Source: Trachelipus rathkii (lineage: Eukaryota; Arthropoda; Malacostraca; Isopoda; Trachelipodidae). Taken from it: DNA of 17,500 nt. How positions within the stretch are numbered: the stretch's first letter is position 1; every line of letters starts with the position of its first letter. Below the pieces are notes generated by a model that saw only the letters and a program-made list of their open reading frames with translations, was not told where the DNA came from and made no database searches. Where the stretch lies: NCBI GenBank assembly GCA_015478945.1, contig JABUQX010039015.1, forward strand, positions 12,501-30,000, written 5' to 3'. Shown piece by piece: positions 1 to 9,184 of the stretch. The position numbers and the translations under genes are program-made.

Positions 1-135
1 GAGAACTGAAACTGTAGGCCTAACACAAGATGGCCGACAAAATAATTTTGTTTTCAGTTAACCACCATACCTGTTCCCCTTACTTATACTGCATGCCACG
101 GTGATGAATATTAATTTGATAAAATCCTTCTCTAT

Positions 136-159
136 AAAAAAAAAAAAAAAAAAAAAAAA
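136..159. repeat. Poly-A run (24 A)
   Basis: This is an uninterrupted run of 24 A on the plus strand (poly-T on the transposase strand). It lies directly beyond the last recognisable transposase motif on the minus strand and could mark an insertion, an expanded homopolymer or a collapsed/extended sequencing run. Confidence 0.9.
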
Positions 160-162
160 TCT

Positions 163-1440
163 GCAGTCAAGACTTTTGATTAAATATTTTTTGAGTGTTT
201 CGATTTGTTCCCACTAGCTATCGAAGAGAGAAAGTTCAGGAGTACCGGCAAGCATCATACTAATATGGTCTTTTAGTTGCAAAAGCCTTTCGAGCAATAA
301 GACATGTACTTCTCCATCTTATCTCTTGATCTAAGATTGAAACTTTTCCAGCTTAACGCTTTAGACCTTCCATTAATATTGGGATTCGCGTTGCTTTTGC
401 TGTTTGTTTCGCCTTGCTTTTGCTGTTTGTTTCGCCTTGCTTATAAGATTAACTGCGGAGACAATCACGCGCTACTAACATAAAGTATGAACTCCACGCC
501 TCATGTGTGAAAGGTTAATGTCATCGAACATAGTTTTTATCATGTTTTATCAGTCATTCTGAAACAACTATTTCTTCTTCGTTTTGACATTCAATAAAAT
601 CAATATCACATTTACCAGCTTCCTGTTAGGCTGTTCCTCATTCTCACTGTCCTTATTTAATTTTTCAATCATACTGATCATGTTTGATGCGCTATCCGTA
701 ACTAAGCTAGATACTTGCCTCTTATTATTTCGAATTCTTTTAAAAAAACGTCAATAACAAGTTCTCTATATTATTAGCTGAAATGTTGCGATTTGGTATC
801 TCTTACTACTAACGTATTATTAATATTGTTTTTATCTACGCCCACGTATCTAATATTAATAGCAAAATAATTTAGCTTTGCCCTTGTGCAAGCATCCATT
901 TTTAAATGCAAGAAGCGTCCCTTTAAGCAATTTTTAAGTTTATTTTTTTGCTTAACCGCTTCTTCTAGAACTGTTTTTCGAATATTTTCCCGGTCTAAAG
1001 GAACTTCCAGTTTCGAAGTCATGTCTCCACATAGTGCTTTAAATCCTGCTCTTGCAAAAAATCCTAATGAAATTTTCATTTTTGACATAGACAGAACAAG
1101 TTTTTGACAATTGAAAAAAGTATCCACTTTAGTCTGAGTTTTTTCGAAAATAAAGGTTCATCCTGAACAGCTTTTTCTTCACCTTTCTTTTTAACAATTC
1201 CAGCAATGTTTGGATGAGAGCTTTTTTTAAATGTCGCATTAATTTAAAGTATCCAGTAGAAGTATTGTGGCCTCCATGAGTAACTGGTGGTTTGGTAAAC
1301 TCTTTTAATCATGATCGAACTGACTGTTTCCCATTAACTGTGTTAACTATTTCATATTGACAAATGTAAGTACTTTTATCTTCAGAGAGAATAAAATATT
1401 CAAGTACATAAGGTGTTTTCGATTTTGGTTTAGTTGACAT
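163..1440 (-). pseudogene. Broken hAT transposase with N-terminal BED-type zinc finger
   Basis: This would encode a cut-and-paste transposase of the hAT superfamily (ZBED-like). From an ATG at 1440 the order is as follows. A BED-like finger comes first, with TYICQYE (second Cys apparently replaced by Tyr) and then MRHLKK-SHPNIAG, about 1365-1185. A charged linker follows (IVKKKGEEKAVQDEPLFSK, near 1195-1145). An intact 117-residue open stretch (1127-774) contains LKMDACTRAKLNYFAINIRY, whose Asp fits the first catalytic Asp of the RNase H fold. Next come LVTDSASNM (second Asp, near 700), MRRGVHTL (near 510-487, where hAT proteins usually have Cys-x-x-His; the Cys looks lost), RWRST then LLLERLLQLKDHI (321-260), and WEQIETLKKYL (212-180). 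The pieces lie in different frames, with in-frame stops (for example TGA near 1310 and TAG just before WEQIE). One break lies in the A-run near 1145. It is not functional as given; some breaks may be sequencing errors. The C-terminal part with the catalytic Glu and dimerisation region is not recognisable. Confidence 0.75.
391..442. repeat. Perfect 23-bp tandem duplication inside the transposase
   Basis: The unit TTGCTTTTGCTGTTTGTTTC plus GCC occurs twice without mismatch (391-413 and 414-436), followed by the first six bases of a third copy. Because 23 is not a multiple of three, the duplication shifts the minus-strand transposase frame. It lies between the RRGVHTL and RWRST motifs. The lack of mismatches suggests a recent slippage event or an assembly artefact. 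Confidence 0.85.
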
Positions 1441-1556
1441 GATTTTTCTAAGGATATTAAACTTAATTAATTAAAGTTACCTATAGAAGTATAGAACCTT
1501 TTTAGTTTTGAACAATAAATAAACATAAGCATATTTCTCCTGAAAAAAGAGAAACA

Positions 1557-1570
1557 TATATATATATATA

Positions 1571-1604
<34 letters not shown>

Positions 1605-1920
1605 TATATATTAATATTATACTATATTATATATATATAATATATATCATATATATATTATTAATTATATATATTATTTATCAGAAAAAAACACTTTTAA
1701 CTCTATGTCCCTAACTATAGAGTTCTCTAAGATTTCAGATGAATCTTCTCAAAATTAGATATAATATATATATATATTATATATATATATAATATATATT
1801 ATATATATTAATATTTATATTATATATCTATATATATATATATATATTATATAATATATATATATATATATATAATATATATATATATATATAAATATAT
1901 ATATACTATATATATATATA
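1557..1920. repeat. Imperfect (TA)n microsatellite, two blocks
   Basis: Long runs of TA with scattered ATT/AAT interruptions occupy about 1557-1682 and 1758-1920. A short non-repetitive spacer (about 1683-1757, AAAACACTTTTAACTCTATG and on) lies between them. They lie inside the presumed hAT element, between the transposase start and the GC-rich terminus. No coding or regulatory signal is visible. Confidence 0.9.
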
Positions 1921-1955
1921 AAACCTGTAGTGATAAAATAAATCATTCCTTAATT

Positions 1956-2216
1956 TTGTGCGTGCCGGAGCCGGAGTTGAGTCTTTTTTTGCGGCTCCTA
2001 CTCCGGCTCCGGCTCCAAGTCCCTCGAAAATTTCGCCTTCCGACTCGTCCGGCTCCGGCCTCCAGGCCTCAAGATTTTCGCCTCCGACTTTTCCGGCGTT
2101 TTTCCGGCGTCCGCCCTCAAAAAATTTCGACCTCCGGCTCCGGTCTCCGCTCCGACCCAAAACCTTGCGGCTCCACGGCTCCCGGCTCCGGCTCCGGCTC
2201 CGGCTCCGCAGCCCTG
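1956..2216 (-). repeat. CCGGAG-rich subterminal repeats and presumed hAT terminus
   Basis: This GC-rich island in AT-rich DNA is built from GGCTCC/GGAGCC hexamers and variants. The purest part is 2180-2208, next to the outer end CAGGGC (2216-2211 on the minus strand). Inside it a module of about 46 bp is present three times: CCTCGAAAATTTCGCC (2022), CCTCAAGATTTTCGCC (2067) and CCTCAAAAAATTTCGACC (2115), each followed by CCGACT/CCGGCTCC-like sequence. Subterminal hexamer arrays of this type are plausible transposase-binding sites. The long Ser/Gly/Arg-rich open frames here on both strands are by-products of the hexamer repeat and not proteins. Confidence 0.65.
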
Positions 2217-2420
2217 GTTGCCCCCTCCTCATCTCCTGTGGGTGGTGCGATCCTTGTGATCGTCACCCAGCATCTCGTTTGGGCTCAGAATTATCAGTCA
2301 GAATTTTTCCCTCTATATTCTCAATTTTTATTGCACGTGGGGGCTTAAGACAGATGTTTGCCCCCCAAATCCTCCTATTTGCAGGCGACATGGAACCGAA
2401 CGCATTTATCTCTCAAGTTT

Positions 2421-2591
2421 AATAGACACCTCACCAGAGGACAAGCCTTAATATTGTGCAACATCTGCCAGCCCTGGTTTCACTTAGACTGCGCAAATCT
2501 TCAAACCCTTAATCAATATTCTCCAACATGGTCCTGTAACTCATGCGGAGACTCGCATTCAGAAATTCTCATCCCCATCCACATGATTTAA
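2421..2591 (+). pseudogene. PHD-like zinc finger of non-LTR retrotransposon ORF (partial)
   Basis: The frame reads RHLTRGQALILCNICQPWFH, then LDCANL, about 13 residues, and WSCNSCGDS. The spacing C-x2-C-x3-WFH-x2-C, then W-x-C-x2-C, matches the second part of a PHD-type finger. The first Cys pair expected just ahead of RHLTRG is not visible in frame, so the finger is incomplete or frameshifted at about 2415. The frame ends with a stop at 2589-2591, about 20 residues after the finger. The endonuclease continues in another frame, which points to one indel near 2565-2590. Confidence 0.6.
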
Positions 2592-2812
2592 TCAACATGC
2601 TTCAATTAAACATCAATGGAATAAAGAATAAACATAAAAAAAATCTCAAACCCTTAATTAAATTCAATATACACATAGCACTCACGCCGGAATCCAAACT
2701 CACACCAGACATTTACTTCTCTGAATTTTCTAATTACACAATCCTAAGACCAGACAAAGTTTCATCCAAACATAGACTAGTCACTCTCATGCTCAAATAT
2801 ATATATAATCAA
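2570..2812 (+). pseudogene. N-terminal part of APE-type endonuclease of non-LTR retrotransposon
   Basis: This would nick target DNA to start target-primed reverse transcription. MLQLNINGIKNK holds the conserved Asn-bearing LQ-N-NG motif at the start of the domain. It is followed by LIKFNIHIALTPESKLTPDI, matching the LLQ-x-x-HIA-L-QE-TKL pattern with the catalytic Glu kept and the usual Gln replaced by Pro. NYTILRPDK and a degraded SSKHRLVTL (usually SS-x-GG-G-x-x-x-L) follow. About 80 residues remain of a domain of about 220. After 2812 the frame enters TA repeat and only Ile/Tyr codons follow; that tail is not part of the protein. A break separates it from the finger upstream. Confidence 0.7.
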
Positions 2813-2849
2813 AATTTCGAAACATATAAAAGGGTCACAAAAATTAATG

Positions 2850-3112
2850 AATTATATATATATATTATAAATATATTATATAATATTAATATATATATAT
2901 TAATATATATATACTATAATATATATATATATGATATATATATTATAATATATATATATTAATATATTATATATTTATATATATATATATTATATATAAT
3001 AGAATTATATTATAATATATATTAATATATTCTATAAATATTTATTAATATATTATTTAACTAAGATATCAATATATATATATTACTATAATTAAAAATA
3101 TGTATATAATTA

Positions 3113-3150
<38 letters not shown>

Positions 3151-3210
3151 TAATAATATATTATATATTATATAATAATATATATAATATATAATATATT
3201 TAATATACTT
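2850..3210. repeat. Imperfect (TA)n microsatellite
   Basis: About 360 bp consist almost entirely of A and T, dominated by TATATA and AATATA, with a few G or C bases. It truncates the non-LTR retrotransposon fragment on its left. Nothing else is seen in it. Confidence 0.9.
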
Positions 3211-3823
3211 CCAATACCAATTTAAAATAAAGAAAAAATATATATAATAAAAAGAAATAACCTTTCAACCTATATAAAAATATTTAGTATTTAGATCATT
3301 TATATATATATATATCTTCACCAAACCACTGTTCTCAACACTGAGCCCTTGTAATTAATTTTAATTATGGGATATAAAAATCTTTAAAGTGCAGACTTCA
3401 GAACTATACCCGCATGTATCTCTTTTTTTAAAAAGCAAATTTAAAATTTTTCACATTTTTTTAAGTTATTACTATAAAATTTATAGTAAAAAAATACTCC
3501 TCACCTGAGAATATGCATCATGATGTACTATTTATTTTTTAAATTATGCTATAATAGTTTTTTAGATACAGAAGTTTATTTAGAGAGGTTATTTCAATTT
3601 ACAAAATAATATTTCAATTCCTTTAAGCAAAATTTACAATTTACCACGGAAAATAGGTTTTAATAAAAAATGTTTAAATTATTATTATATAAGAAAATCT
3701 AATTTTTTTTTTTATTTCAATCCTTCTCATACCATCTATTAAGCTCATATCATAATTCTTACGGAATATTTTACTCAGTATATGTAAAATTTGGAATGAT
3801 TTCATAATATTTGGTAATCGGTG
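3211..3823. other. AT-rich unique sequence, no gene seen
   Basis: This strongly AT-rich DNA has no open frame of note and no recognised element. One small structure is visible: a near-perfect palindrome TTACTATAAA-A-TTTATAGTAA at 3469-3489 (10-bp arms, 1-bp spacer). A short TA run lies at 3300-3314. Confidence 0.6.
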
Positions 3824-6190
3824 GTGAGCCGAGCCGGAGCCGGAGCCGGCGTCACCTAGGAGCTGAATCTATTGGTTATAATTATATTTTTTCATGAGAT
3901 ATAATTATTTTTTTAGATGAAAAATTTATTGGCGTAGAAGATGTGTCTGAAATCAATTCAATTTACAAATAATTAGATTAGTACTAATATTTAGAATCCT
4001 TAGATCGGTATCCGGAATGTCACAGAATCCTAAGTCAGAGCCGGAGTCTGGATATCATATTTATAATGTCTGTGAGCCGGAAGCGGAGTATGCTTTTTTT
4101 TTTCGATAGAATAATTTTTTTTAGAAATTATCTTAATTGCATGACAATTTTCCAAAGAGTGCGAAACCTTTAATTCGGTATATGAATCCGGAGGAAAGCG
4201 CAGTTGGCGCCGTAGACCGGGAAGCCGGGAAGCCGGGCGGTAGCCACGAATGCCTAGGAGCGGCGGAGCCGGGATGACCCCGCGGGAGGCCGGGAGCCGG
4301 CACGCCTGCGCGTATGATTTTTTTCTAAGTAAAATTTTTTTTAGATGAAAATATTCTAACACTGGCCAGATCCACGCACGTCACTCGCAACCCAATTTTC
4401 CAGATAGTACCAACCGAACCCTTAACAGTTCAGATCCGGATGCGAAGGTTGATAAGTCGGTAGTCGCGTGAGTGAACCGGAGCCCGGATAGCTATAAGCC
4501 GGATGGCCGGACACGGAGTATTAGGATATATTTAGGGGGAATTTTTTTTTTCAAAAAATATTTTTTATTTAGGAAATTCTAAATTTGAATACCAAAAGAA
4601 GTGCTGGGAAATTTTCAAATAGTGTAGATCCTAGTCGGATCCGGATTGGCGCGGGAGGATCGGAAGTCCGGGAGATCAATTAGTTGGAGCGAAGTCAAGA
4701 CTCGGTGCCGTAAGTTTGTAGTTTCTTTTCCGAAAATACCAGCCACTTTTGGAGGGGGTGAAACTTCTATTGCATTACTATCCAAATCCGACAAACAGAA
4801 GACAAACCGAAGGGTTTGGTTCTGTTGTTGTTTAGAATGCTGGACAATTTCATAAATAGTGCAGAAACCTTAGTTTGGCTCGGGATTCCGGATCCGTAAA
4901 TTGGTCGGACTTATTTTTAGTACCTGGAAAAATAGATGAATATAATTTTAAGAAAAAGCTTGTCAAAATATTACTATGAATATTTCATTCCGTTTAGGTT
5001 TCAAATAGTGCAGAATCCTTAGTCGGTTCAACGGTCCGGAGTCGGAGCCGGAGTCGGTAAGCTAGAGTCAGAGCCGGCGCAATAGTTATATATTTTTTTT
5101 AGAGATTTTTTATTTTAGATGACGAAAAAATTCTAGTGGCCGGAGAGCGGCCGTGTAAGATTGAAGTCGTGCTACAATAGCGCATTTCAATAGGTGCATC
5201 GAAACCCTAAGGCTCAGATCCGAGGAGCCGAAAGGTGAAGTCGCCAGAGCACAGGATAGCGGACGCCGGCCAGCCAGGACCACTGAGAGCCGGAGCCGGA
5301 TCCGGAACCGGAACCGGTACACAAATTTTTTCAAAAATACTTTTTAGGTGAAATATTTATAATCAGCAGAGCACTGAACAATTTTCAAACATTTATCATA
5401 GTGCAGAAACCTTTATCAGGTTCCGGATCACGGATTACCGGAGAGACGGATTCGGAGACGCGATCCTGGGTATAATTTTTAAAACCTTTGTGTAATTACA
5501 TGATATTGTTTGCCAGTATCAGAGCATGATTTGAACACTTGTCAAATTAGAAGCAGAATACGGACTTAAATCGGATCCGGATTAAAATTGTGCCGAGTGA
5601 CTGCGGGACGGCGGCCGGAGCCGGTATTCAAAGTCGCGGGATGAGAGGGGGGAGCCAGAGAGTATGGATTTTTATATCACTAAATAAATATTTTTTACAA
5701 CCAAAAAAAAATTTATGCTTACTAATTTCGAGTACCGACTGTGGCTTTTTCGACTTCCCGGCCCAGAGGACGACGTCTGAACTATTTTTCAAATAGTCTC
5801 AGAACCCCTTAGTCTGGATCCTCGAGGATAACCGGAGCAGCGGATTCTGGGATGAACTTTTTAAAAACACACATGGAAATCATATTTTTAGGCGGTGATT
5901 AAACTTTTATTGCCAGAAGACGTACCGGAGGAATTCTTCAAATAGTTCAGAAATCCTTAAAGTCAATCCTGAAAGTGAAGTCAGCCGAGCTGGACGAGTA
6001 TTACTAGCGGAGCTGGAGTCAGAGCCGAGCCTGGATTATGAATTTTTTTGAAAAATATTTTTTAAGTGAAAACAATTTATGCCGGAGCCTAAAGGCCCGG
6101 GAGCCGGAGCCTGGGTAATGAAATTTTTTTCAAAAAATATTTTTTTAGGTGAACAACGTGAATTGCCAGAGACGTAACTGAACGAATTTC
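3824..6190 (+). repeat. Diverged tandem repeat, unit about 155-230 bp, with CCGGAG core
   Basis: About 12-13 units, each with three recurring blocks. Block 1 is GC-rich CCGGAGCCGGAGCC and TCCGGATCCGGA. Block 2 is a T-run, often TTTTTTCAAAAAATATTTTTT, ending TTAGGTGAAAATTTATTGCC or TTAGATGAAAA. Block 3 is AATTTTCAAATAGTG then CAGAAACCTTAGTCGG. Block 2 ends at about 3914, 4121, 4341, 4569, (4757), 4932, 5115, 5344, (5500), 5696, 5888, 6062 and 6145; bracketed ones are weak. Block 3 is clear at 4612, 4845, 5002, 5395, 5785 and 5930. Units differ greatly, so the array is old or the sequence noisy. The unit carries stop codons and indels in all frames; the small open frames here (for example 4030-4362, 4646-4855, 5110-5334) are not conserved between units and are not genes. 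Confidence 0.75.
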
Positions 6191-6870
6191 AAAGTCATAT
6201 GATCCGTAGAATGACTTACCAACGATTGCATATTAAGGCTTATGAACTTATATAGTAACCAGTGAGCTGCATCCGGATTCGGAATAAAACAGCATTCCGG
6301 CAGTCCTTTTTTTTGCGGGGGGGGCGAGAGTAACAATGAGTAGGGATAACCCAATTAACACACGAGAGAGGAGAGGGGTGTTTTTTTTCTAAAGAGTAGA
6401 CACAGTGATTTTCGGAGCGCACGTGTATGTAGACTTTCTTTAATGAGAGTTTGTTTGTCTCGAATAATCTAACTTTTATATATTCTGCTCACTCCGGGTC
6501 ACAGGAGTTTTTTAATTTGGCGCTGCTTTCAGAAAAAGAAAAAAAATCACAAAAATTAAAAAGGACTTAAATTAAAGTTTTCATAAAAAAGTTAATCCTA
6601 AAAGAAAACTAGGAAATGCTAACATTCGACGATATGTACATCGTTATAAAGTATCAATTAATTTTCTCCGAGATAATAGGCTATTTCTAGAGACCACTGA
6701 GTATACGCTGCGAGAGAATGACACCCCCCTCTAGTTCCCACAGTGTCGTCGGAGGAGAAATTGCGGACCACCATGGGACCTAGATATTACCTCGGAGTCC
6801 TTATCCTTGGTATAAGTGACAAGTGTTTGGTTCAAGGAGATAATCCGTTTTCACTCTGAGGAGAGTATAA
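6191..6870. other. Mixed unique sequence after the tandem array, no gene seen
   Basis: A short remnant of the array core (ATCCGGATTCGGAATAAAAC, 6270-6289, then TTCCGGCAGTCC) is followed by a G-run (about 6316-6324), a GAGAGAGGAGAGG purine patch (6363-6376) and unremarkable sequence with A-runs around 6535-6600. I see no coding region with supporting motifs and no RNA gene. Confidence 0.5.
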
Positions 6871-6874
6871 TATA

Positions 6875-7262
6875 TATATAGATTTATTAATTATGCCAAT
6901 TATACTTAAAAAATGTATGAATCAATTTTCAAATTCGAGGTGCAGATCCTCATTTAATCGGAATTCAGATGTCGGAGGTGCGGATGTTTTTAGGTGAGGG
7001 GGATAAAAATTTCACTAGGGTATATGAGGCCGCCCTACCGGCAATAGATATACCGAGGAGTATTTCCTATATTTATGGAGATATTATATATATATATAAT
7101 TATATTATATATTTATATATATATATAATTATAATATATATTATATTATATATATTATATATATAAATATTATAATCTATTATATATTAATTATATACTA
7201 TTTATATATATTATTATTATAAATTTATATAAGTATTATATATTATTATATAAATATAATTA
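6875..7262. repeat. TA-rich block with one degraded tandem-array unit
   Basis: From 7065 to 7262 this is TA microsatellite with AATT interruptions. Before it, 6925-7015 still shows the array order: TTTTCAAATTCGAGGTGCAG, ATCC, then CGGAATTC, CGGAGGTGCGG and TTTTTAGGTGAGG. This links the array at 3824-6190 with the one at 8521-9062. Confidence 0.65.
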
Positions 7263-8520
7263 TCAGAGTGATCATAGATATGACCTGGAGCCGGTAGTCC
7301 GGTAAGACCGTTAATATGAGTATGTATTTTTTTTTATATTATTTTCGTAAATAAAATATTATTATTATTTTTTTTATTTATTTGTGATAAATAATATATT
7401 ATATTGTATAATAAATAGTGTCTTAATATTTTTACAAATGTGAATATATTTATAGTAAATAACTATTTAGTATATATGAATCAGATATTATATAATCCGA
7501 ATATATAAGTATATACAGAGCCGAACTTATTTATAGAGTAGTTCTATGCCGAGAGAGGTTGATCTATATGGAGTCGGTTAAGTCGAGGGCGAGCTATCAC
7601 TGCTACTGCGTGATTCCTACTGTGCGTGCTTTCAGAACAACTGAGTTGCTACATTATTTTAAAGAAAACGAAAAAACTATTAAATTGTTTCAATATGCAA
7701 ACTATGTATAAAGAATATAATTTTTGAGTTCCCTCAGATTTTAATATCGTTTTTGTATGCGAAAGTTGGTCAAAATAAAAAAATTAATTTTTACATCTAA
7801 GATATATAGAATATAACAAGGGAATTACGCAAAATTGAAGAAATGGAAATGAATAACGCGGAGCTTACTCCGGGTGGATATCACAGTGGACGATCTTTTA
7901 ATCAATTGAAAAATAACGGAGACCTAATCCTGTGCCCAATAAGACCCACATTTGCGGGCGGAATATCCATTACCGTATAGTAAAATTTTTACGAGTATTA
8001 AAATTATTTATAAATCTCATGAAGAATGACAAATTATATGATGTCTTAAATTGGCATGTTGAGAAAAGTTTAAGTACTTATACAATAATAAAAATTTTAA
8101 TAAATCTCTCTAGAGAAGATGATATATAATTATATTCGATAAGATAATTATTAATATTTACTCAAAATATATTTTCAAATATTTGATTATAAGAAAAAAA
8201 AAAGAGCTGTTCGCTGAAAATACTATTAATAGATTATTTCAAAAAATGATGTTTTGGCGAGAGCGCGTAAAAAAAAAAATCTATTTAATATATATCATGA
8301 ATTAAAATTCAAAGACATAATAGGTGTTATATTTCTTAGGGGCAATTGGATTTCTCGGTTATTTATTCTCGTAGCGGGTCTTTGCAGTCCTTTTTATTTA
8401 CATAAGTCTTTACAAATTTATTTCAAAAAGTAATAATATTATAATTTATTTTAAATTAAGTTATTGAAAAAAAATGTTTTGCTACAGATAAAGGACTCGA
8501 GCTCATATAATTAGTATTTA
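7263..8520. other. AT-rich sequence with faint array traces, no gene seen
   Basis: CTGGAGCCGGTAGTCCGGTA (7282-7301) followed by a T-run (7327-7336) looks like one worn array unit, and GGAGTCGGTTAAGTCGAG lies at 7570. The rest is AT-rich. The open frame at 7932-8129 is rich in Ile, Lys, Leu and Asn as expected from base composition and has no recognised motif. Confidence 0.5.
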
Positions 8521-9062
8521 TCTAAAAATAGTTCAAATAAAACCTTTAGTTCAGAATTCCGGATTCTGCGGGAGTTTTCCGGAACCGGGAGCGGAGTTAG
8601 AGGCCGAATCCTGTTATAAAAGTTTTCCAAGAATATTTTTTTTAGCATGAAAATTTATTTGCGGAAGAACCGTGCTGAATCATATTTGTTTCAAATTAAG
8701 TGCAGAACCTTAGTTGGAATCCCTCCGATACCCCGAGTCGAAACGGCAGCCGGAATTCTGGGTATTAATTTATTCGAGATAGGGGTAATATTTTTTTCGG
8801 TGGAAAGTTTATTGGCCAATAACGTGCTAAAAAACTTTTCCAATAGTTGCATCTGATATCCTCTGCAAGTTCGGATTCCGCGCGGATTTCTGGACGCAGC
8901 CCGGAAGTAGAAACGGTAACCATGATTCTTTCACTAACTTTTTTCAACAGACCGGATATGTTTTGTACGTGAAATTAAATTTATGCGAATGGTATCCTTG
9001 AGTCGCACAATCCTCTCAAACATGAGGCAGAAAATATTGTCGGAGTTGGAGCCGGAGAGGTT
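8521..9062 (+). repeat. Second block of the CCGGAG-core tandem repeat (about 3 units)
   Basis: These have the same block order as 3824-6190: AATAGTTCAAATAAAACC (8530), TTCCGGATTCTGCGG (8558), ATTTTTTTTAGCATGAAAAT (8634), then TTTCAAATTAAGTGCAGAAC (8690). It repeats at 8797-8880 and 8963-9060, ending with GTCGGAGTTGGAGCCGGAG. Spacing between equivalent points is about 155-166 bp, shorter and more regular than in the first block. Short frames on both strands here are not conserved between units. Confidence 0.7.
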
Positions 9063-9184
9063 CTTAAGTAATTTATTAATTTCTTTCTTCTTTTGGAAGT
9101 AAATACAAGAAAAAATGAGGGAATTTATAATGAGGGTCGTTATCAAATGGACTAGGCTATGAATTGGATTCAAATTGAAAAAGA

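Larger units (their letters stand above)
1..2216 (-). mobile_element. Decayed hAT-superfamily DNA transposon, left end outside window
   Basis: Read on the minus strand, the element starts at 2216 with CAGGGCTGCGGAGCCGGAGC. A CAGGG start followed by GGAGCC-type hexamers resembles termini I associate with some hAT families. It then runs through a CCGGAG-rich subterminal stretch and two TA microsatellites into a broken BED-finger transposase. The transposase is still incomplete at position 1, so the other terminus should lie upstream of the window. hAT elements make 8-bp target duplications, so the duplicate at this end would be GTTGCCCC (2217-2224); its partner is not visible. The two blocks of TA repeat inside the element probably expanded after insertion. 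The hAT assignment rests mainly on transposase motifs; joining the terminus at 2216 to that transposase is inference from orientation and closeness. Confidence 0.6.
2217..2815 (+). mobile_element. Non-LTR retrotransposon fragment (zinc finger plus APE endonuclease start)
   Basis: The fragment begins directly at the presumed hAT terminus. It continues through weakly coding sequence (2217-2420) into a cysteine/histidine finger and then into the first part of an APE-type endonuclease. It stops where a TA microsatellite begins (about 2815-2855). A PHD-like finger just ahead of an endonuclease is known in several animal non-LTR (LINE-like) clades; I cannot name the clade. The reverse transcriptase, the 3' end and a poly-A or short-repeat tail are absent. 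What remains is about 0.6 kb of an element normally several kb long, so it is certainly inactive. Confidence 0.7.

Noticed and set aside
136..159. Poly-A run as the tail of a plus-strand retrocopy covering 1-135
   Set aside because: No AATAAA at a suitable distance upstream, and the sequence on both sides is better explained by the minus-strand transposase region.
886..1107. Plus-strand frame opposite the transposase
   Set aside because: It is the antisense of the minus-strand transposase, whose motifs are recognised; no independent support.
1906..2422. Ser/Gly/Arg/Pro-rich open frames on both strands over the hexamer region
   Set aside because: They arise from translating GGCTCC/GGAGCC repeats in every frame; overlapping frames on both strands cannot all be genes, and no domain is visible.
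4030..5796. Several 68-110 residue frames inside the tandem array
   Set aside because: They are not conserved between neighbouring units, differ in frame and strand, and are interrupted in equivalent positions of other units.
3824..6190. CRISPR-like array
   Set aside because: Repeats are long, strongly diverged and not separated by unique spacers of uniform size; no cas genes and clearly eukaryotic context.
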